A DNA stretch of 64,000 nt from Stenocarpella maydis (taxonomy: Eukaryota > Ascomycota > Sordariomycetes > Diaporthales > Diaporthaceae): assembly GCA_002270565.1 (NCBI GenBank), contig NQMI01000061.1, positions 124,001 to 188,000 on the forward strand, in the 5' to 3' direction. Position numbers and translations under genes: made by a program. Within the stretch, counting starts at the first letter, position 1. Every line of letters starts with the position of its first letter. The notes under the pieces are model-generated. The model saw only the letters and a program-made list of their open reading frames with translations, was not told where the DNA came from and did no database searches. This document shows, piece after piece, positions 10,343 to 21,615 of this stretch.

Positions 10343-12923
10343 GGTGGGCGACGGGTACTGTGTAGCTGGTTGATAGATGGCAAACCGGCTTGAGGTCTGT
10401 GAGGGAGCAGATCCGCCTGCGGGGGCTGGGTCCTGTGGGTAAAATGGGGACTATGGGGAAGCTGTCATTATTATCAGGGACAATCATCACAAATAAAGTT
10501 ATCTTGGTCCCCGGAGCCACGATGGTGGATTCTATATCTCTCACGCGCGCTCGGGGTCCTGCGAAATTGGTCAGTACGGCCGCCCCAGCAACTGTCAACT
10601 GTTTATTTCAGATTCGATATACCGTCCCTTGCCACGTTTTGTGTTTCAGAGTGAGACCCTTTGCTTGCTTCGCTTGCAGCTAGCGTTGTGATAAAAACGT
10701 CGGGATACTACCGGGGATGATCTTATTATCTTGGTCTGTTGGTGATCTGGGAGACAGGGATTTGGAATTTCAACAGCCAACATATCCCACGTGGAAGAGC
10801 CGTTGCACGGCCAATCTCAGCGTCCTGCACCATGCAAACTCTCGACTGCCGGCCCACCCCACCTCAGGTCCGTCGAATCATCGAGGGAGGGCATTATGCG
10901 TCTATAACAGACACCATAGCATTGCTACCCATATCCTTGGCCCATGGCCACAACAGGTTTTGGCCCCCGGAGGGTTTCGGATGACCTGACTCAGTCGCGC
11001 ACCGCACCCTGCTGGTTTATTCAACCGACGAGAGACTCTACTAAATGTCATCCCTTCTCCTCAGCTGCTTTAAAGTACCCGTGCTTGGGGGTCCAACAGC
11101 CGTCCCTTCTCGAAGTTCAGCGAATGCCAGATAAAGGTGGACCTCCGATAGTGCGCCAGGGATATCGCAAACCTTAAATAGCGTTCCATTCGGCTGGTAA
11201 TTCCTGAAGAGGCTTGGGGTTGACCTCGAGACAAGAGTACACTATTGAGAAACTACTGATGGTGGATCTAACCGATCTCTTGGAGATAACGGCCAGTTCG
11301 TCGTGGACCCGACGGGAGTCAACCAGAGAGGGACAGAGTTGCAGTGAACGCCAACCCAGAATAAATAAGTAGCCAAGCAGAGAGCCTACTCTAAAGACCC
11401 ATAACCCCCTAATTAAAGCTCTTCATTGCCCCACCTAGAACCCCTTCAATGTGCCCTGAAGCTCCTTTATATACCTCAAGGAAGAGCCTCTTCACAATTC
11501 CAAAGCGCCCCTTTATGTACCACAGGGCAAGAGGGCGCAGAGGGCAGCAGAGGGCTATGACGGCCTGAAAGGGTTATGGTAGGTTTACAGTAGTGGGGGT
11601 TGGTGCGGGTTTAGAATCTTTGTATTGTAATTAGTATTCAGAGATTCCGATACCCTAAGTTTCCTTGGGAAAAAAAACCTTATACCTGGTTGGCAGAAAG
11701 ATGAAGGTTAGGTGGGTGATCCCGAAAAGCTGGGTGCGCGGATGTTGACTGCAGAGTTGCGCTGGAGATGGCATCTCTCCTGACGAACACATATGCAAGC
11801 GCACGCGATACGGACGCAATTACCAGATACAGAAGCATGCGAGAAGTATAACCACGGTAGCGCGAGTTTGTCCATGGGCAAAAAGGAGCAAATTACCGGC
11901 GATATCGCGGGGATCAATATGAGGGGTTAACTTTAAGGGATTGATCCCTGCCGCAAATCACTTCGGGCCAGTCTTGGTCCAGACTGACTTGGCAACAGTC
12001 GATACTCTCAGAGAACCAGTGAGAATCCGGTTTGCTTAGGCTTGGCAAAAGTGGTAGATGTGGCATGGAATTGGTGATGATGAGAGCGAGGCCTCCAGAC
12101 ATTTTTCTTTTCTTGTTGTTTTTCACCCGAGTAACAAGTACGGAAAATTTTGTAAGCAACCTAGCACGCACGGTCTATTTGCTCGCACACAACGGGCTCG
12201 ACTTGTAGACCCCCGACATACTTGAGTAGTTGAGCAAGTGCCACTTGACAACGTAGCATCCGCATGAAAGGGTAATTTGTAACCGGTGGGCCGGGTCTAG
12301 GCTGTGGTCAGAGAACATTTTCAAATTGTTAAGCGAGGCCTTGGACGTTACATGCTCTGGTATATGGCCTGGCATGCACAATGCTTGTTTTTGTCGCGAT
12401 GACAGCCTGCTGCCAATGCCATGTTTAAGGGGAGGTTTCTTCCTCTTTCCCGGACAGCGTAATACGCCTGTCCCGGTGGCTGGATCTAGGACCCTCGTTT
12501 ATTAACGTCGTATATCTTACGTTATAGTGGACTCAGCAGAAGGGGCCTACAGAGGGCACGCATAACCCCGCGGGGTACTATCGAGTAAATATCTGGCCGG
12601 CGGCCCTGTTCCGGCAAGATATTCCAATCTCGGCCGCGTGGGGTATGTTCCTGCAGCTCTAGCATCGTTTATTAGCGTCGGGATCGAATATTAAAGACTG
12701 CGGGGCTTGGGATGGACTACTTGCAGCTCCACGGCTTTATCTGGCTGGTAAGCAACGCCAAGTGACCCCCTTTCTGGCCTGGTATGCCACATCCACAATC
12801 GCTTACCGGACGAGGTCTGCGCAACTGTCTCGAGATCTTATAAGTGTAATTAAGTCCCATTGCCCGGGCGTCTTGGCCACATACATCCTGTGTCACAGGA
12901 CTCTCGCCGCTGCAACCTCAACC
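10343..12923. other. Intergenic region with repeat remnants
   Basis: About 2.6 kb without a supported gene. The stretch 11400-11760 is pyrimidine-rich then AT-rich. It contains a 40-base segment at 11711-11750 that recurs near 53354 (see findings). The last 300 bases are the presumed promoter of the downstream oxidase gene. Confidence 0.5.
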
Positions 12924-14516
12924 ATGCACCTCCTCCGGCTCCTGCTCATTGGCCTGCAGGCGGCGACGGCGGCTGCCGCACCTTATGTCGACATTGCTAC
13001 ACGGTCCGTGGCCAGTGATCTGCAAAGATTGGCCCCGGCCTCGAACGTTGCCGTCCAGGTTCGCGAGAGGTGGAGCGAGTTTGGCGGGCCTGTAGCGGCT
13101 GTTGTCTTCAATGCGACCTGCGAGCAAGATATAAGCAAAGTGGTACGTTGTCTGGCTTCCGTATATCACATATATCACACATATCACACTACCCAGTCCC
13201 AGGCTTACAGTCCAACTCCTATAGGTCAAGTACTGTGTCCAGAAGAAGATCCCCTTCGTCGCCCAGAACGGCGGCAATGGCTGGGCAACGGGCCAGTTCA
13301 ACCTCGGCACCACAGGCGTGCTGATCAACCTGGCCGGGCTGAACCAGGTCAGCATCAGCGCCGACAAGAAGACGGCCACCATAGGCGGCGGCGCCATCAT
13401 CAGCGAGGTGGTCACGGCCGCTGACGCCGCCGGCGTGCTTATCCAGACGGGCAATTGCAACTGCGTCGGTGCCCTCGGGGCTGCCCTGGGCGGCGGGTAC
13501 GGAAACCTCTTTGGCGAGCATGGCTTCGCCGTCGACAACATCCTCGAGATGAGGGTCGTCACCGCCAGCGGGGACCTCGTCACCGCCTCGCCAAAGACAA
13601 ACCCGGATCTGTACTGGGCCCTGCGCGGAGCCGGCCCCAACTTCGGCATCGTCACCTCGGCCAGGGTGAACGCGTTCCCGACCGCCGACCGCAACTCGCT
13701 CATCCTCAACCTGACATTCGACCCGGCCAACATCACAGCCGTCGCCCAGGCCGTCCAGGACCTGCCCCTCCTCCCGGAGCAGGTCGTCTTCTTCATCCTG
13801 TCCAACTCGGCCGACGGGACCAACACCCCATCCCTGGTGGTGACGGGGTTCCTCCGCGGCGGCACGGAGGAGACCGCGAGGACGGCCTTCGCGCCGCTGT
13901 ACGACATCGGGCCCCTCACCGAGTCGCGCGTCGTGACGCCCTACACGCAGTGGAACGTGGCAAACGACGCCTTCTGCACGCGCGGGGGCCGCAAGCCCGC
14001 CTACGGCACGACCATCAACAACATGAAGGCCGAGACGTGGCCGCAGATCTGGGACCTGTACAAGGGGTTCCAGGCCCGGCCCACCGCCCAGAACTCGGCC
14101 GTGCTGATCGAGAGGTACAGCCTGGCCAAGGCGCAGTCGGCGCCGCCCGGGTCGTCGGCGGTGCAGGAGGCCCTGCGCCACGGGGCGTTCGCCCAGGCCA
14201 TCGTCATCCCGTGGTACGAGGGCACGGCGCTCGACGCGCAGGCCGAGGCTTTTGCGGCCAAGGTCAGGGATATCTGGAGTTTCTCGCCGAGTGCGGTTGC
14301 AAATCCTACGTATGTGTCTCCCTTAAAAACCCTATTGGCCCTAAAAGCCTAGATGTCGTGGGACAGAGTAACTAACAGCCGAGAAGATACATCAACTTTG
14401 CCCATGGTGACGAGACGCTGCAGGCTATCTATGGCTCTAGCTTGGACCGCTTGAGGACTCTTAAGAAGCGCTTCGACCCTGCTGGAGTGTTTAATCAGTG
14501 GTTCCCCATCAGGTGA
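12924..14516 (+). CDS. Secreted FAD-linked oxidase, berberine-bridge-enzyme type
   Basis: Proposed exons are 12924-13142, 13225-14309 and about 14384-14516 (478 residues). The last acceptor could instead be at 14387, one codon shorter. The N-terminus is a clear signal peptide (MHLLRLLLIGLQAATAAAAP). A PCMH-type FAD-binding domain follows (about residues 60-230), and the C-terminus (YINFAHGDETLQAIYG to FNQWFPIR) is a BBE domain. The enzyme class oxidises sugars, alcohols or alkaloid-like substrates using O2, outside the cell or in the secretory pathway. The Cys flavin-attachment site is present (GNCNCVG). The position usually held by the histidine of bicovalent family members reads GGNGW, so single-point attachment is likely. 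The substrate cannot be inferred. Confidence 0.88.
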
Positions 14517-15463
14517 CGGGCCAAGAGGAGTAAGTGAGCAAAGATGTCACCTGTCAGGGGCTCCACTGTTGCGCTGCTCCATCATATAAAACCGAGCGAC
14601 CCCGCTCCGTTGTCTATAGACTAGAATATTCATTGTTGGACAATTTGCTCCATTCGAAATGCCCTTCTCGGAAATATTTTCGCAAAAGACAAGTCATCAC
14701 AATAGAACATACATCTGTCCTTGATGTAGCTGTATTATTGCTCGTTTTATTACGTGAATTTCACCACTGGAGGTACCATCACCTTCCTCCCGTTCTGCCT
14801 GCGAGTCTGCCTAGGCAGACCCTAGTGACAAGACTCCTCCTCCTCTACATGGGTTCTGGCGCGTAGCGATGCACACATGCATTTGTGCGACCCAATATGG
14901 CGGTTGATAGGTCCCCCTGATATCTGCATTGCATGGTGGCGCCGGCGTCAGCATTAGCTATCTGGATCAGAGTCCAAGCACAACCCTCCAAGTTTTTTCC
15001 CACCCCGGTTCAGAGGCCTGTCCTCGTCACCGCCCTTTCCCTCCAACTCCTGGATCTGATGTGATGCAGCATTGCAAATATTGTGGAAAAAGCTCAAGGG
15101 ATAGAAGGCTCTGGGACTATTTGCCGATCACTTATCCCGAATCACACTCAAGATGTTAGGCATGGAGGCTCTTGCAGCCTTGGGTCTATAACAAGCCTAA
15201 TATTAATAACTTATAACTATAAATTGCGTTAATACTTTGAATACTATATTTAAGCTTTTAACGTTTTTATTAATTTTAAACTAATCGTGTCTTAAATATA
15301 GAAAGAGGACTTCATATATATATTTATATTAATCTTTAACAAGTTATGAATTTTTACAAACGTCGTATATCAATGTGAATGGAGCCCGTGTGCCCGTGGT
15401 TGCTGAGCTGACCCGGCGTCCACAGTGGTTTGAAACCTGCTCAGTAGTTGGCTCGTTGGGGGC
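14517..15463. other. Intergenic region with an AT-rich patch
   Basis: No supported gene. Positions about 15190-15360 are very AT-rich (TTAATATT-like runs), resembling RIP-decayed repeat sequence, but no recognisable element remains. Confidence 0.5.
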
Positions 15464-15964
15464 TTGAATGGTATACGGCTAGACGACACTGAAATCAGTC
15501 CTCTGGTGGAATTGGTGGAGACAAAGAAGGCGATCTCCTTCTTGTCAGAGGCCTGTTGGAAGCTCAAACGCGGAGCCGACGACCGCGTATTGGCTTTGGT
15601 TCATAGGGCCGAAAACATTTTGGATGTGCCATACCGGCAAGTCAGTGGAAAGGACTCTGCTCGTCTCTTGGAAACAATATGGACATGTTTTCCCATATTT
15701 GGGCTGCATGACAAGGTTCAGGATACAGAGTTGGAGGTCAGTTTAGACGTGCTTGCGAAAAGCCCATTCTCCACTATTGGCCTGAAGGATTGTATGAAGG
15801 ACCTGGGGGCGTTTGATGAGACACTCACTCGCGGGTGGATGAAGGAAAATGAGATTGAAGAAGAATACGTATGGGACGACTATAGTAGTTGGGTGTACAC
15901 TCACGAGCTAGGCTTGACAGGAGAGAAGCAAAGACATGAAATGGCAACTGGCGGCTCGGTATGA
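15464..15964 (+). CDS. Hypothetical protein
   Basis: A single 166-codon frame with balanced, soluble-protein-like composition and no low complexity. It has an acidic C-terminal half with several aromatic residues (EEEYVWDDYSSWVYTHELGL). There is no signal peptide, membrane segment or motif I recognise. Open frame extends a little upstream of the ATG, so this could be the remaining exon of a longer gene. It ends 130 bases before the RidA-like gene on the same strand. Function unknown. Confidence 0.45.
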   Translation: MNGIRLDDTEISPLVELVETKKAISFLSEACWKLKRGADDRVLALVHRAENILDVPYRQVSGKDSARLLETIWTCFPIFGLHDKVQDTELEVSLDVLAKSPFSTIGLKDCMKDLGAFDETLTRGWMKENEIEEEYVWDDYSSWVYTHELGLTGEKQRHEMATGGSV

Positions 15965-16094
15965 TGTCATGATGTGACCGGGAAATTGTAATCAGGTAGC
16001 TATGGTGTTTATACAACCTATGATCCAGTATTCGTCGATATGTTTCGGAATGGGCAACTGGCCGTGCGTTTCCCACTGCGTCTCCAAAGCCAAT

Positions 16095-16493
16095 ATGAAG
16101 CTTCTCAGCCTCCTTCCAATGCTCTCAGCGGCATGTTCGCAGAGCCTACAAGCGAATTACACATCCCCTGACGGCGTTGAGCTTTACAACCCATCCACGC
16201 TGTTCGCGCCGACCGGGCCATGGAGCCTGATGTCGAAGGCAGGCAACACTGTCTTTATCGCAGGTGCAGAACCCCCATGTCTCAAGGTCTTGATCAGGTT
16301 GACTGAGGACCGAGTTGTGGCAGGCATGTATCGTTACAGGCCGCTCTGCAACCAGGTCCAGATCGAAATCTGGGGCAACAACGCCAACCAGTACCCCCCT
16401 AGGTCGATCATCGAGGTCCAGAGGCTAAATGACGACGACATTGTGGAAGTGGAAGGGACCTTTCTGGCTGCCACGGACTCTGTGAATCCATGA
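16095..16493 (+). CDS. RidA/YjgF/UK114-like protein with a missing middle
   Basis: RidA proteins deaminate reactive enamine/imine intermediates, and fungal relatives are diverse. The N-terminal part (NYTSPDGVELYNPSTLFAP, then WSLMSKAGNTVFIAG) and the C-terminal part (PPRSIIEVQRLNDDDIVEVEG) match the two ends of the fold. The C-terminal part includes the arginine of the usual substrate pocket and the late glutamate. About 45-50 residues normally between them are reduced to a short unrelated stretch. If GTGCAG...TGGCAG at 16264-16327 is an intron, that stretch vanishes too. The start at 16095 gives a signal-peptide-like N-terminus (MKLLSLLPMLSAACSQS), unusual for a family that is mostly cytosolic. 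The gene may be nonfunctional. Confidence 0.6.
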   Translation: MKLLSLLPMLSAACSQSLQANYTSPDGVELYNPSTLFAPTGPWSLMSKAGNTVFIAGAEPPCLKVLIRLTEDRVVAGMYRYRPLCNQVQIEIWGNNANQYPPRSIIEVQRLNDDDIVEVEGTFLAATDSVNP

Positions 16494-17405
16494 ATGTGCA
16501 AGAATTACGGTCCGAGCGGAAGCAACGGGCACGGAAAACTTTGGTAGCCTGCCGGTGTCAACAAGTGCGTACGTCGGCTATTCAATGTCCTTTTTCTCCA
16601 AGAGGTCATTGTACGCCATGGATTGACGCTCAACAGTAGTCATCATCACAGACAGTACAATCGAAAACAGCCCCAGCTGTTGAAGCGCCGGAAGGCCATG
16701 TACCTAGGTACTTTAAAGCAAGACGAAAAGTATTCAGCTACCCTTTCCATCTGCTGAGACGTAGGAGAGTCAGAGGTCATCGGGGACTCGGAATTATAAG
16801 CATAGCTGTATCCTTCATTACTCTAAGTAACGCCTAAACGTCATGCACTCCAAGAATTTTCTGTTTGGGATTGCAAGGGCATGAAGCGCATCTGTATGCC
16901 TGAGAACATTTGAACTGCGAAGCACACAAGTAAGCTCGTGGATTGGCCGGGTGTAGAGAGAAGTGTAGCAATGCGGGTCAGGGTCAGCCTTGGAGCTGTC
17001 AGTTGACAAAATCGTTGGGGCGGATGAGGAGGAAGGTTACTGGTCAGACAGGCTCCGAGACGATGCTTCTGCCCAGCAGCTGAATGGTGGCTGTGGCCGG
17101 ATTAATAACCCTGCAGTCTTTTCTTTTTGCTGCATGTGGCAAATTGGAGTCTGAGCGACCCCTCCTGCCCTGCCGTGCTAGCCCACGCTCCCTCGCGGCT
17201 AAATAGCTGACGACTCCTCCCCGCATCAGCTGCCCTTCCTCGTCTCAACCTCAACAGCTCTCTGTCGACCACAACAACAGCACTGCACTGCCACTTTGGC
17301 CTCGACGCGGACTAGAACACGGCCAGGCACAGACAGGCGGCGAGGCTGCAGGCGCAGCTCAAGACAGAACAGGATAGCCAAGGACGAGGTGAACACGCGC
17401 GCGCA
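16494..17405. other. Intergenic region, promoter of the F-box gene
   Basis: No supported gene. The last 200 bases before 17406 are rich in CT and CA tracts, as in many fungal 5' leaders. Confidence 0.5.
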
Positions 17406-19397
17406 ATGATGCATTCCAAACGCCCACGCCCAGACGATGACGATGGCGATCTTGCCGTCGCATCCGCATCACAACCACAACCTCCCCCGAAACGGCAGCG
17501 CACCACCCAGCCCGCAACCTCCTCCCGCGCCGCCATCACAGCAGCGTCTCAATCGCCACAGCGAGGCGCAGACCGCCTCTCCCAGCTCCCCTCTGAGGTT
17601 CTCATCCGCATCCTCAGCTACCTATCCGTCCCGCACCTCCTCTCGGTCGCCCCCGTGAGCGCCCACTTCCGCCGCCACGCCCACGACAACCAACTATGGA
17701 AGGCCCTCTACTACGCCCGCTTCGTCATCCCGCGCGCCATGCGCATCCCGGGCTTCCGCGAGGGCAAGCTGCCCGAGACGCTCATTAGGGACCGCAAGCG
17801 GGCGCTGTGGGCGGGCGGCCGGTCGGGAAGGCAGGTCAGTGACGACGCGGGGCTGGCGACGACGCCTGATGGGCGGGAGATACGGCTCACCAAGGAGGAG
17901 GAGCGGCTGAACGACAGGAAGAGCGACAGTGTCAGCTGGATGAGGCAGTTCAAGATTCGGCACAACTGGGCTAGGGGCAAGTGCGCCGTCGAGGAGCTGA
18001 GGCTGGCCCCGGAGGTCGAGGATCACGGTGAGATCCTGGTCGACCATCTTGGTGACAGCCCCGAAACGACCAAAATGCTGGTCAAGGTCGTCGAGGGGCT
18101 GGCCGTCACGGTGGACAGGACGTCTGGCCTGCGAGCGTGGGACCTCAAGACGAGGGAGTTTGTGGCCCAAGCCGGTCTGCAAGACGACGGGGCGGGAACA
18201 GAACCCTCGCTGCCGAGTTGCATCGCCACCGACGACAGAAACCTCGGCCAGGGCACCCTCGGCATCGCGGTTGGCTTCGCCGACGGGAGCTTTGGGGTCT
18301 GGGCGCTGAGCACCGAGGCCAAGACCATATCCCGACGATATCGGCACGAGAAGTCCAGCAACGGCGAGCTCATAGGCATAGCATATTCATATCCCTACCT
18401 GTTGACAGCCACGCGAGCTGTGCTTGCATCACTTTACACGTTCGACGTGCCACCCAAGACCGCCGACGGAGAGGGCGGACATCAGGCAGGAGACGCCCCT
18501 ACGCAGCGATCCTCGTCCAAGCTGAAGAGCGCCCTGAGCGAATATTCTGAGGAGGATTCACCTGGGCAGGAACAGCCTCAGCTCCCCGCGCCGCATCTCA
18601 TGAGATCGCTCAAGTCGTACAGCTCCAGTCCGCCCCTGGCCCTGTCGATAAGGAAGACGGCAAGCTCGACAGTCGCGTCGATAGCATATACCTTCTTCAC
18701 CCGCCATGGCTGGTCCATCGGAGTCCAAGACTTCCACATCACGCACATCACATTCGGCCAAGCTTCCAAGAGTGCTCCCCTTATCACCACGCGACTGGCC
18801 TACACAACTCCGACCACTATCAGCACTCCTGAAAATGGTCTGATAGCAGAAGCATCAGCCGCGCCATGGGCCGCGGCATGGGCACGAGACGACCGACCGA
18901 CATATTCACCAACCCAACGCGACCATCCCCACCCCCAAAACCAAGGCCCCACCACCCTCTGCTACAGCCACCCCTACCTCCTCGCCACACTCCCCGACAA
19001 CACCCTGATCCTGCACCTCTGCACCTCCACCCTCTCGGCCCTGTCCATCTCCCCGGGCTTCAGGCTCTGGGGCCACACCTCGGGCATAAGCGACGCCGAG
19101 ATCACGGCCCGCGGCAAGGCCGTCAGCGTCAGCAGCCGCGGCGACGAGGTCCGCGTCTGGGATCTCGAGGGGCGCTCCAGCGGCGTGCGCACCCGGAGCA
19201 CCGAGGTCCGTGCTGCCGCCACCACGTCCGGCCCCGTCTCGGCCGCGGGTGGCAAGGGCGGGGCCGGCGACGACGGGCAGGTCGTGAGCGACTGGGAGGA
19301 GAGGAGGAGCTGGGTCGGGTTCGACGACGAGATGGTCATTGTGCTCAAGGAGGCGAGGGGCGGGAGGGAGAGTCTCTTGGTATATGATTTCACGTAA
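17406..19397 (+). CDS. F-box protein with WD-like beta-propeller region
   Basis: An intronless frame of 663 residues. The basic N-terminus (KRPRPDDDDGD) contains a possible nuclear localisation signal (PPKRQR). A well-preserved F-box lies at about residues 57-104 (LSQLPSEVLIRILSYLSVPH, with LWKALY at its end). This box binds Skp1 in SCF ubiquitin ligases. The rest contains dispersed WD-like blades (TSGLRAWDLKTREF, FADGSFGVWALS, SRGDEVRVWDLEGR) that would form a substrate-binding propeller. Two Ser/Pro-rich inserts interrupt it. An alternative ATG directly follows the first (MMH). The degradation substrate is unknown. The overall design resembles F-box/WD adaptors, but repeat identity is low. 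Confidence 0.85.
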   Translation: MMHSKRPRPDDDDGDLAVASASQPQPPPKRQRTTQPATSSRAAITAASQSPQRGADRLSQLPSEVLIRILSYLSVPHLLSVAPVSAHFRRHAHDNQLWKALYYARFVIPRAMRIPGFREGKLPETLIRDRKRALWAGGRSGRQVSDDAGLATTPDGREIRLTKEEERLNDRKSDSVSWMRQFKIRHNWARGKCAVEELRLAPEVEDHGEILVDHLGDSPETTKMLVKVVEGLAVTVDRTSGLRAWDLKTREFVAQAGLQDDGAGTEPSLPSCIATDDRNLGQGTLGIAVGFADGSFGVWALSTEAKTISRRYRHEKSSNGELIGIAYSYPYLLTATRAVLASLYTFDVPPKTADGEGGHQAGDAPTQRSSSKLKSALSEYSEEDSPGQEQPQLPAPHLMRSLKSYSSSPPLALSIRKTASSTVASIAYTFFTRHGWSIGVQDFHITHITFGQASKSAPLITTRLAYTTPTTISTPENGLIAEASAAPWAAAWARDDRPTYSPTQRDHPHPQNQGPTTLCYSHPYLLATLPDNTLILHLCTSTLSALSISPGFRLWGHTSGISDAEITARGKAVSVSSRGDEVRVWDLEGRSSGVRTRSTEVRAAATTSGPVSAAGGKGGAGDDGQVVSDWEERRSWVGFDDEMVIVLKEARGGRESLLVYDFT

Positions 19398-20056
19398 GGA
19401 GGATCGGGGACGTGATATTTCACCAACCCATGTCTGTTTAGGCCAGAGCTTTGGATCTGGATTCTTATTCCTGCGCATATATGCGAATACCCTGGCAGGA
19501 TAACCAGGGTAGAACAAGATGCCAGGGCAGTCGTGTCATTTTTCCCACCATTGCAGCAAGAGGACCAAGAAGCAGACCGACATGCTACGCCGCTACCAGT
19601 TGCTGTGGCTACGTTACTAATGGAGAATTACGCCTATACAGGGATCTCAAACCTTATTTCATAACTTCCGGTAGGCCACAGTGGGCCCCAGTGGGTTAAA
19701 TGTCACCATATCTTTCAGTACCTTCTTTTATTAGCAGCTTATTTGCAACCCTAAGTACCTTATAATATGCAGCAGTCTCCAGCAGTAAATCTTCTAGCCT
19801 GTAGTATTGTATAAGCTAATTATAATAGCTACTATTTAAAAATTAATATATAACTAGCTATAATTATCTGCTAAGGCTTAAAAATATTAAAGCATTAAAT
19901 ACTTTAAATTATTTATATTCTTTTAAAACCTTTATTAAATTAGTCTTTAAATATAACGATTAGAAATATATATTATAAAGTTATAAGTTTAAGGCCAGTA
20001 TAAAGTTAATTAATTAATTTTAATAATTATAAGGTATTTATATTTCAAATAATATT
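19398..20056. other. AT-rich, RIP-like sequence
   Basis: From about 19740 the base composition drops sharply to AT-rich sequence full of TTAATTA and TATAAT runs, with no coding capacity. This is the left part of a 4.4-kb AT-rich island. The boundary with the F-box gene region is abrupt. Confidence 0.7.
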
Positions 20057-20259
20057 TGTCACGAGAGGGAATACAGAGTCAAGGCAACTGTCCTCAATAC
20101 GTCAATTAAGGTTAAGTCGGCGCTACCTTCTATCTAAGAGGAGAGGTTGCGAAGTGTTGTGAGGGCGAGGTTTTGGTCCTAGAGGGTGTGGGCGCACGGG
20201 CCACACTGGGTGACTGGGCAACTAGTGGGGCCCTCAGCACCCACGCACACACTCTCACA
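20057..20259. mobile_element. Solo LTR of a retrotransposon with 5-bp target duplication
   Basis: A 203-bp segment starts TGTCACGAGAG and ends CTCTCACA, so the ends are TG...CA with a short imperfect inverted repeat. It is flanked on both sides by ATATT (20052-20056 and 20260-20264), a perfect 5-bp target-site duplication typical of LTR-element integration. It is GC-rich within AT-rich surroundings, so it either inserted after the region decayed or escaped RIP because of its short length. No internal domain remains, consistent with LTR-LTR recombination. Confidence 0.75.
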
Positions 20260-21426
20260 ATATTTATGAAAGAAAGATTACTATTATAGAAAAAATCTTA
20301 TAGTAATTAAATAAGACCTATATAATTTATTAATATAAAGTTAAAAAGGGAGAAGTAGAGGTAGTATAATTAGGTAACTAATATATAATAAGTTACGTCT
20401 TTTAAAGAAGGTCCTTACTTTATTTCTTAATATTAATAGGAATTAAGCTTAAATCTTTATACTTAGTTACTTTATATAAGTAACTTACGCTTTTAATTAT
20501 TATAATATAATATAATGTTAAATATTATAATAATATTTAATTTAATCTTTTATAATAAATTAAAAATTTAAAAAGTTTAAATTTAAGAAGTTTTAATAAT
20601 TATTATATTTAGAAGATTNGAAGTGATCGTAATTAGTTAATATTTAATAAAAAATATAGAAAACTTAGTATTATAAATACTAAATTTTATTCTATAGAAT
20701 GGTATTTATTTAAAATTTATTGCGCAAGTAGTTCCTTTCTTAACATTACTAATATATAGAAATCTATATATTATATGTGTATATACGGCTAGTTGGTATA
20801 TATATATTGTTAAACGGAACCGCTCAGTAGGGCGTTGGCACTTCGTGCAAGGAGTTACCCTAGACTTCTTGCAAGGAGTTACCCTAGACTTGCGAGTCAG
20901 GCGATTTTCGCTAAGTACGCCTAGTGCGTGCGTGACGCAAGATGAGTTTAGTGGCCGTGAGTCGATTATTTTAGCCTGCATTTGCACCTTAATTCAGACC
21001 TCTGCATTACCCTTATTTCTTACCCAAAAAGTATATAACTTAGTGCATTGGATAGCTTGATTTCTGAAGTTTATATGTACTTAATTTGGACATTGCTAGG
21101 GCTATGGTTGGCTGGTTGCTTAGAACTAAAGATGGTGTGTTGGAAGGGCAAATTTTCCGGCATTTGCATAAATTCATCAGAAGGCTTAATATATTTACTA
21201 GAAGAAATTTGAAGTATTCTAGTATTTTTAGTTTTCTGTAAGAGGGTTTTTATTTCTTTATTTTTCTTCTTACCTAGAGTATATTATCATTATAACAGGA
21301 TAATATATTTTACAAAAGAAACTAACTTCTTTTTAATCCTTATTGTTTAAAAACTATTTTAATAATTATTTTTTAAATTATAATTGAAAATACAGTTATA
21401 ACTATATTATTATATAAATATATATA
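20260..21426. other. AT-rich decayed repeat sequence with a less AT-rich patch
   Basis: Mostly TA-rich with no coding capacity. Positions 20810-20960 are more balanced. They contain a 24-bp tandem duplication around 20845-20893 (unit TTGCAAGGAGTTACCCTAGAC, with a one-base difference), possibly part of another LTR. A single ambiguous base (n) is at 20619. Confidence 0.6.
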
Positions 21427-21615
21427 ACGTGGTTTACTAGGAAGTAGCCAGTATCAGGAAGTGGCCACTTTTTACCATTTCCGCCAACTTTTATCAACCC
21501 CAGCACCCCCCTAGGGCCAAATACTCAATTAAAATTAGCACCAATTAGTGCCAACTGCAATTGATTCCTTATTTCTGATTAATTTTATCAATTTAAAGGG
21601 GTTAGGGTGACTACA
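21427..21615. repeat. Left terminal inverted repeat of the pogo-like element
   Basis: Matches the reverse complement of about 23560-23751 with mostly transition differences. It includes the shared blocks AGTAGCCAGTATCAGGAAG and GCACCAATTAGTGCCAA. Confidence 0.8.

Noticed and set aside
13219..14181. Long minus-strand frames opposite the FAD oxidase
   Set aside because: They are shadows of the GC-rich oxidase gene. The plus strand carries clear domains and splice joins.
18906..19517. 203-codon minus-strand frame
   Set aside because: It lies antisense to the F-box protein and is low-complexity without a motif.
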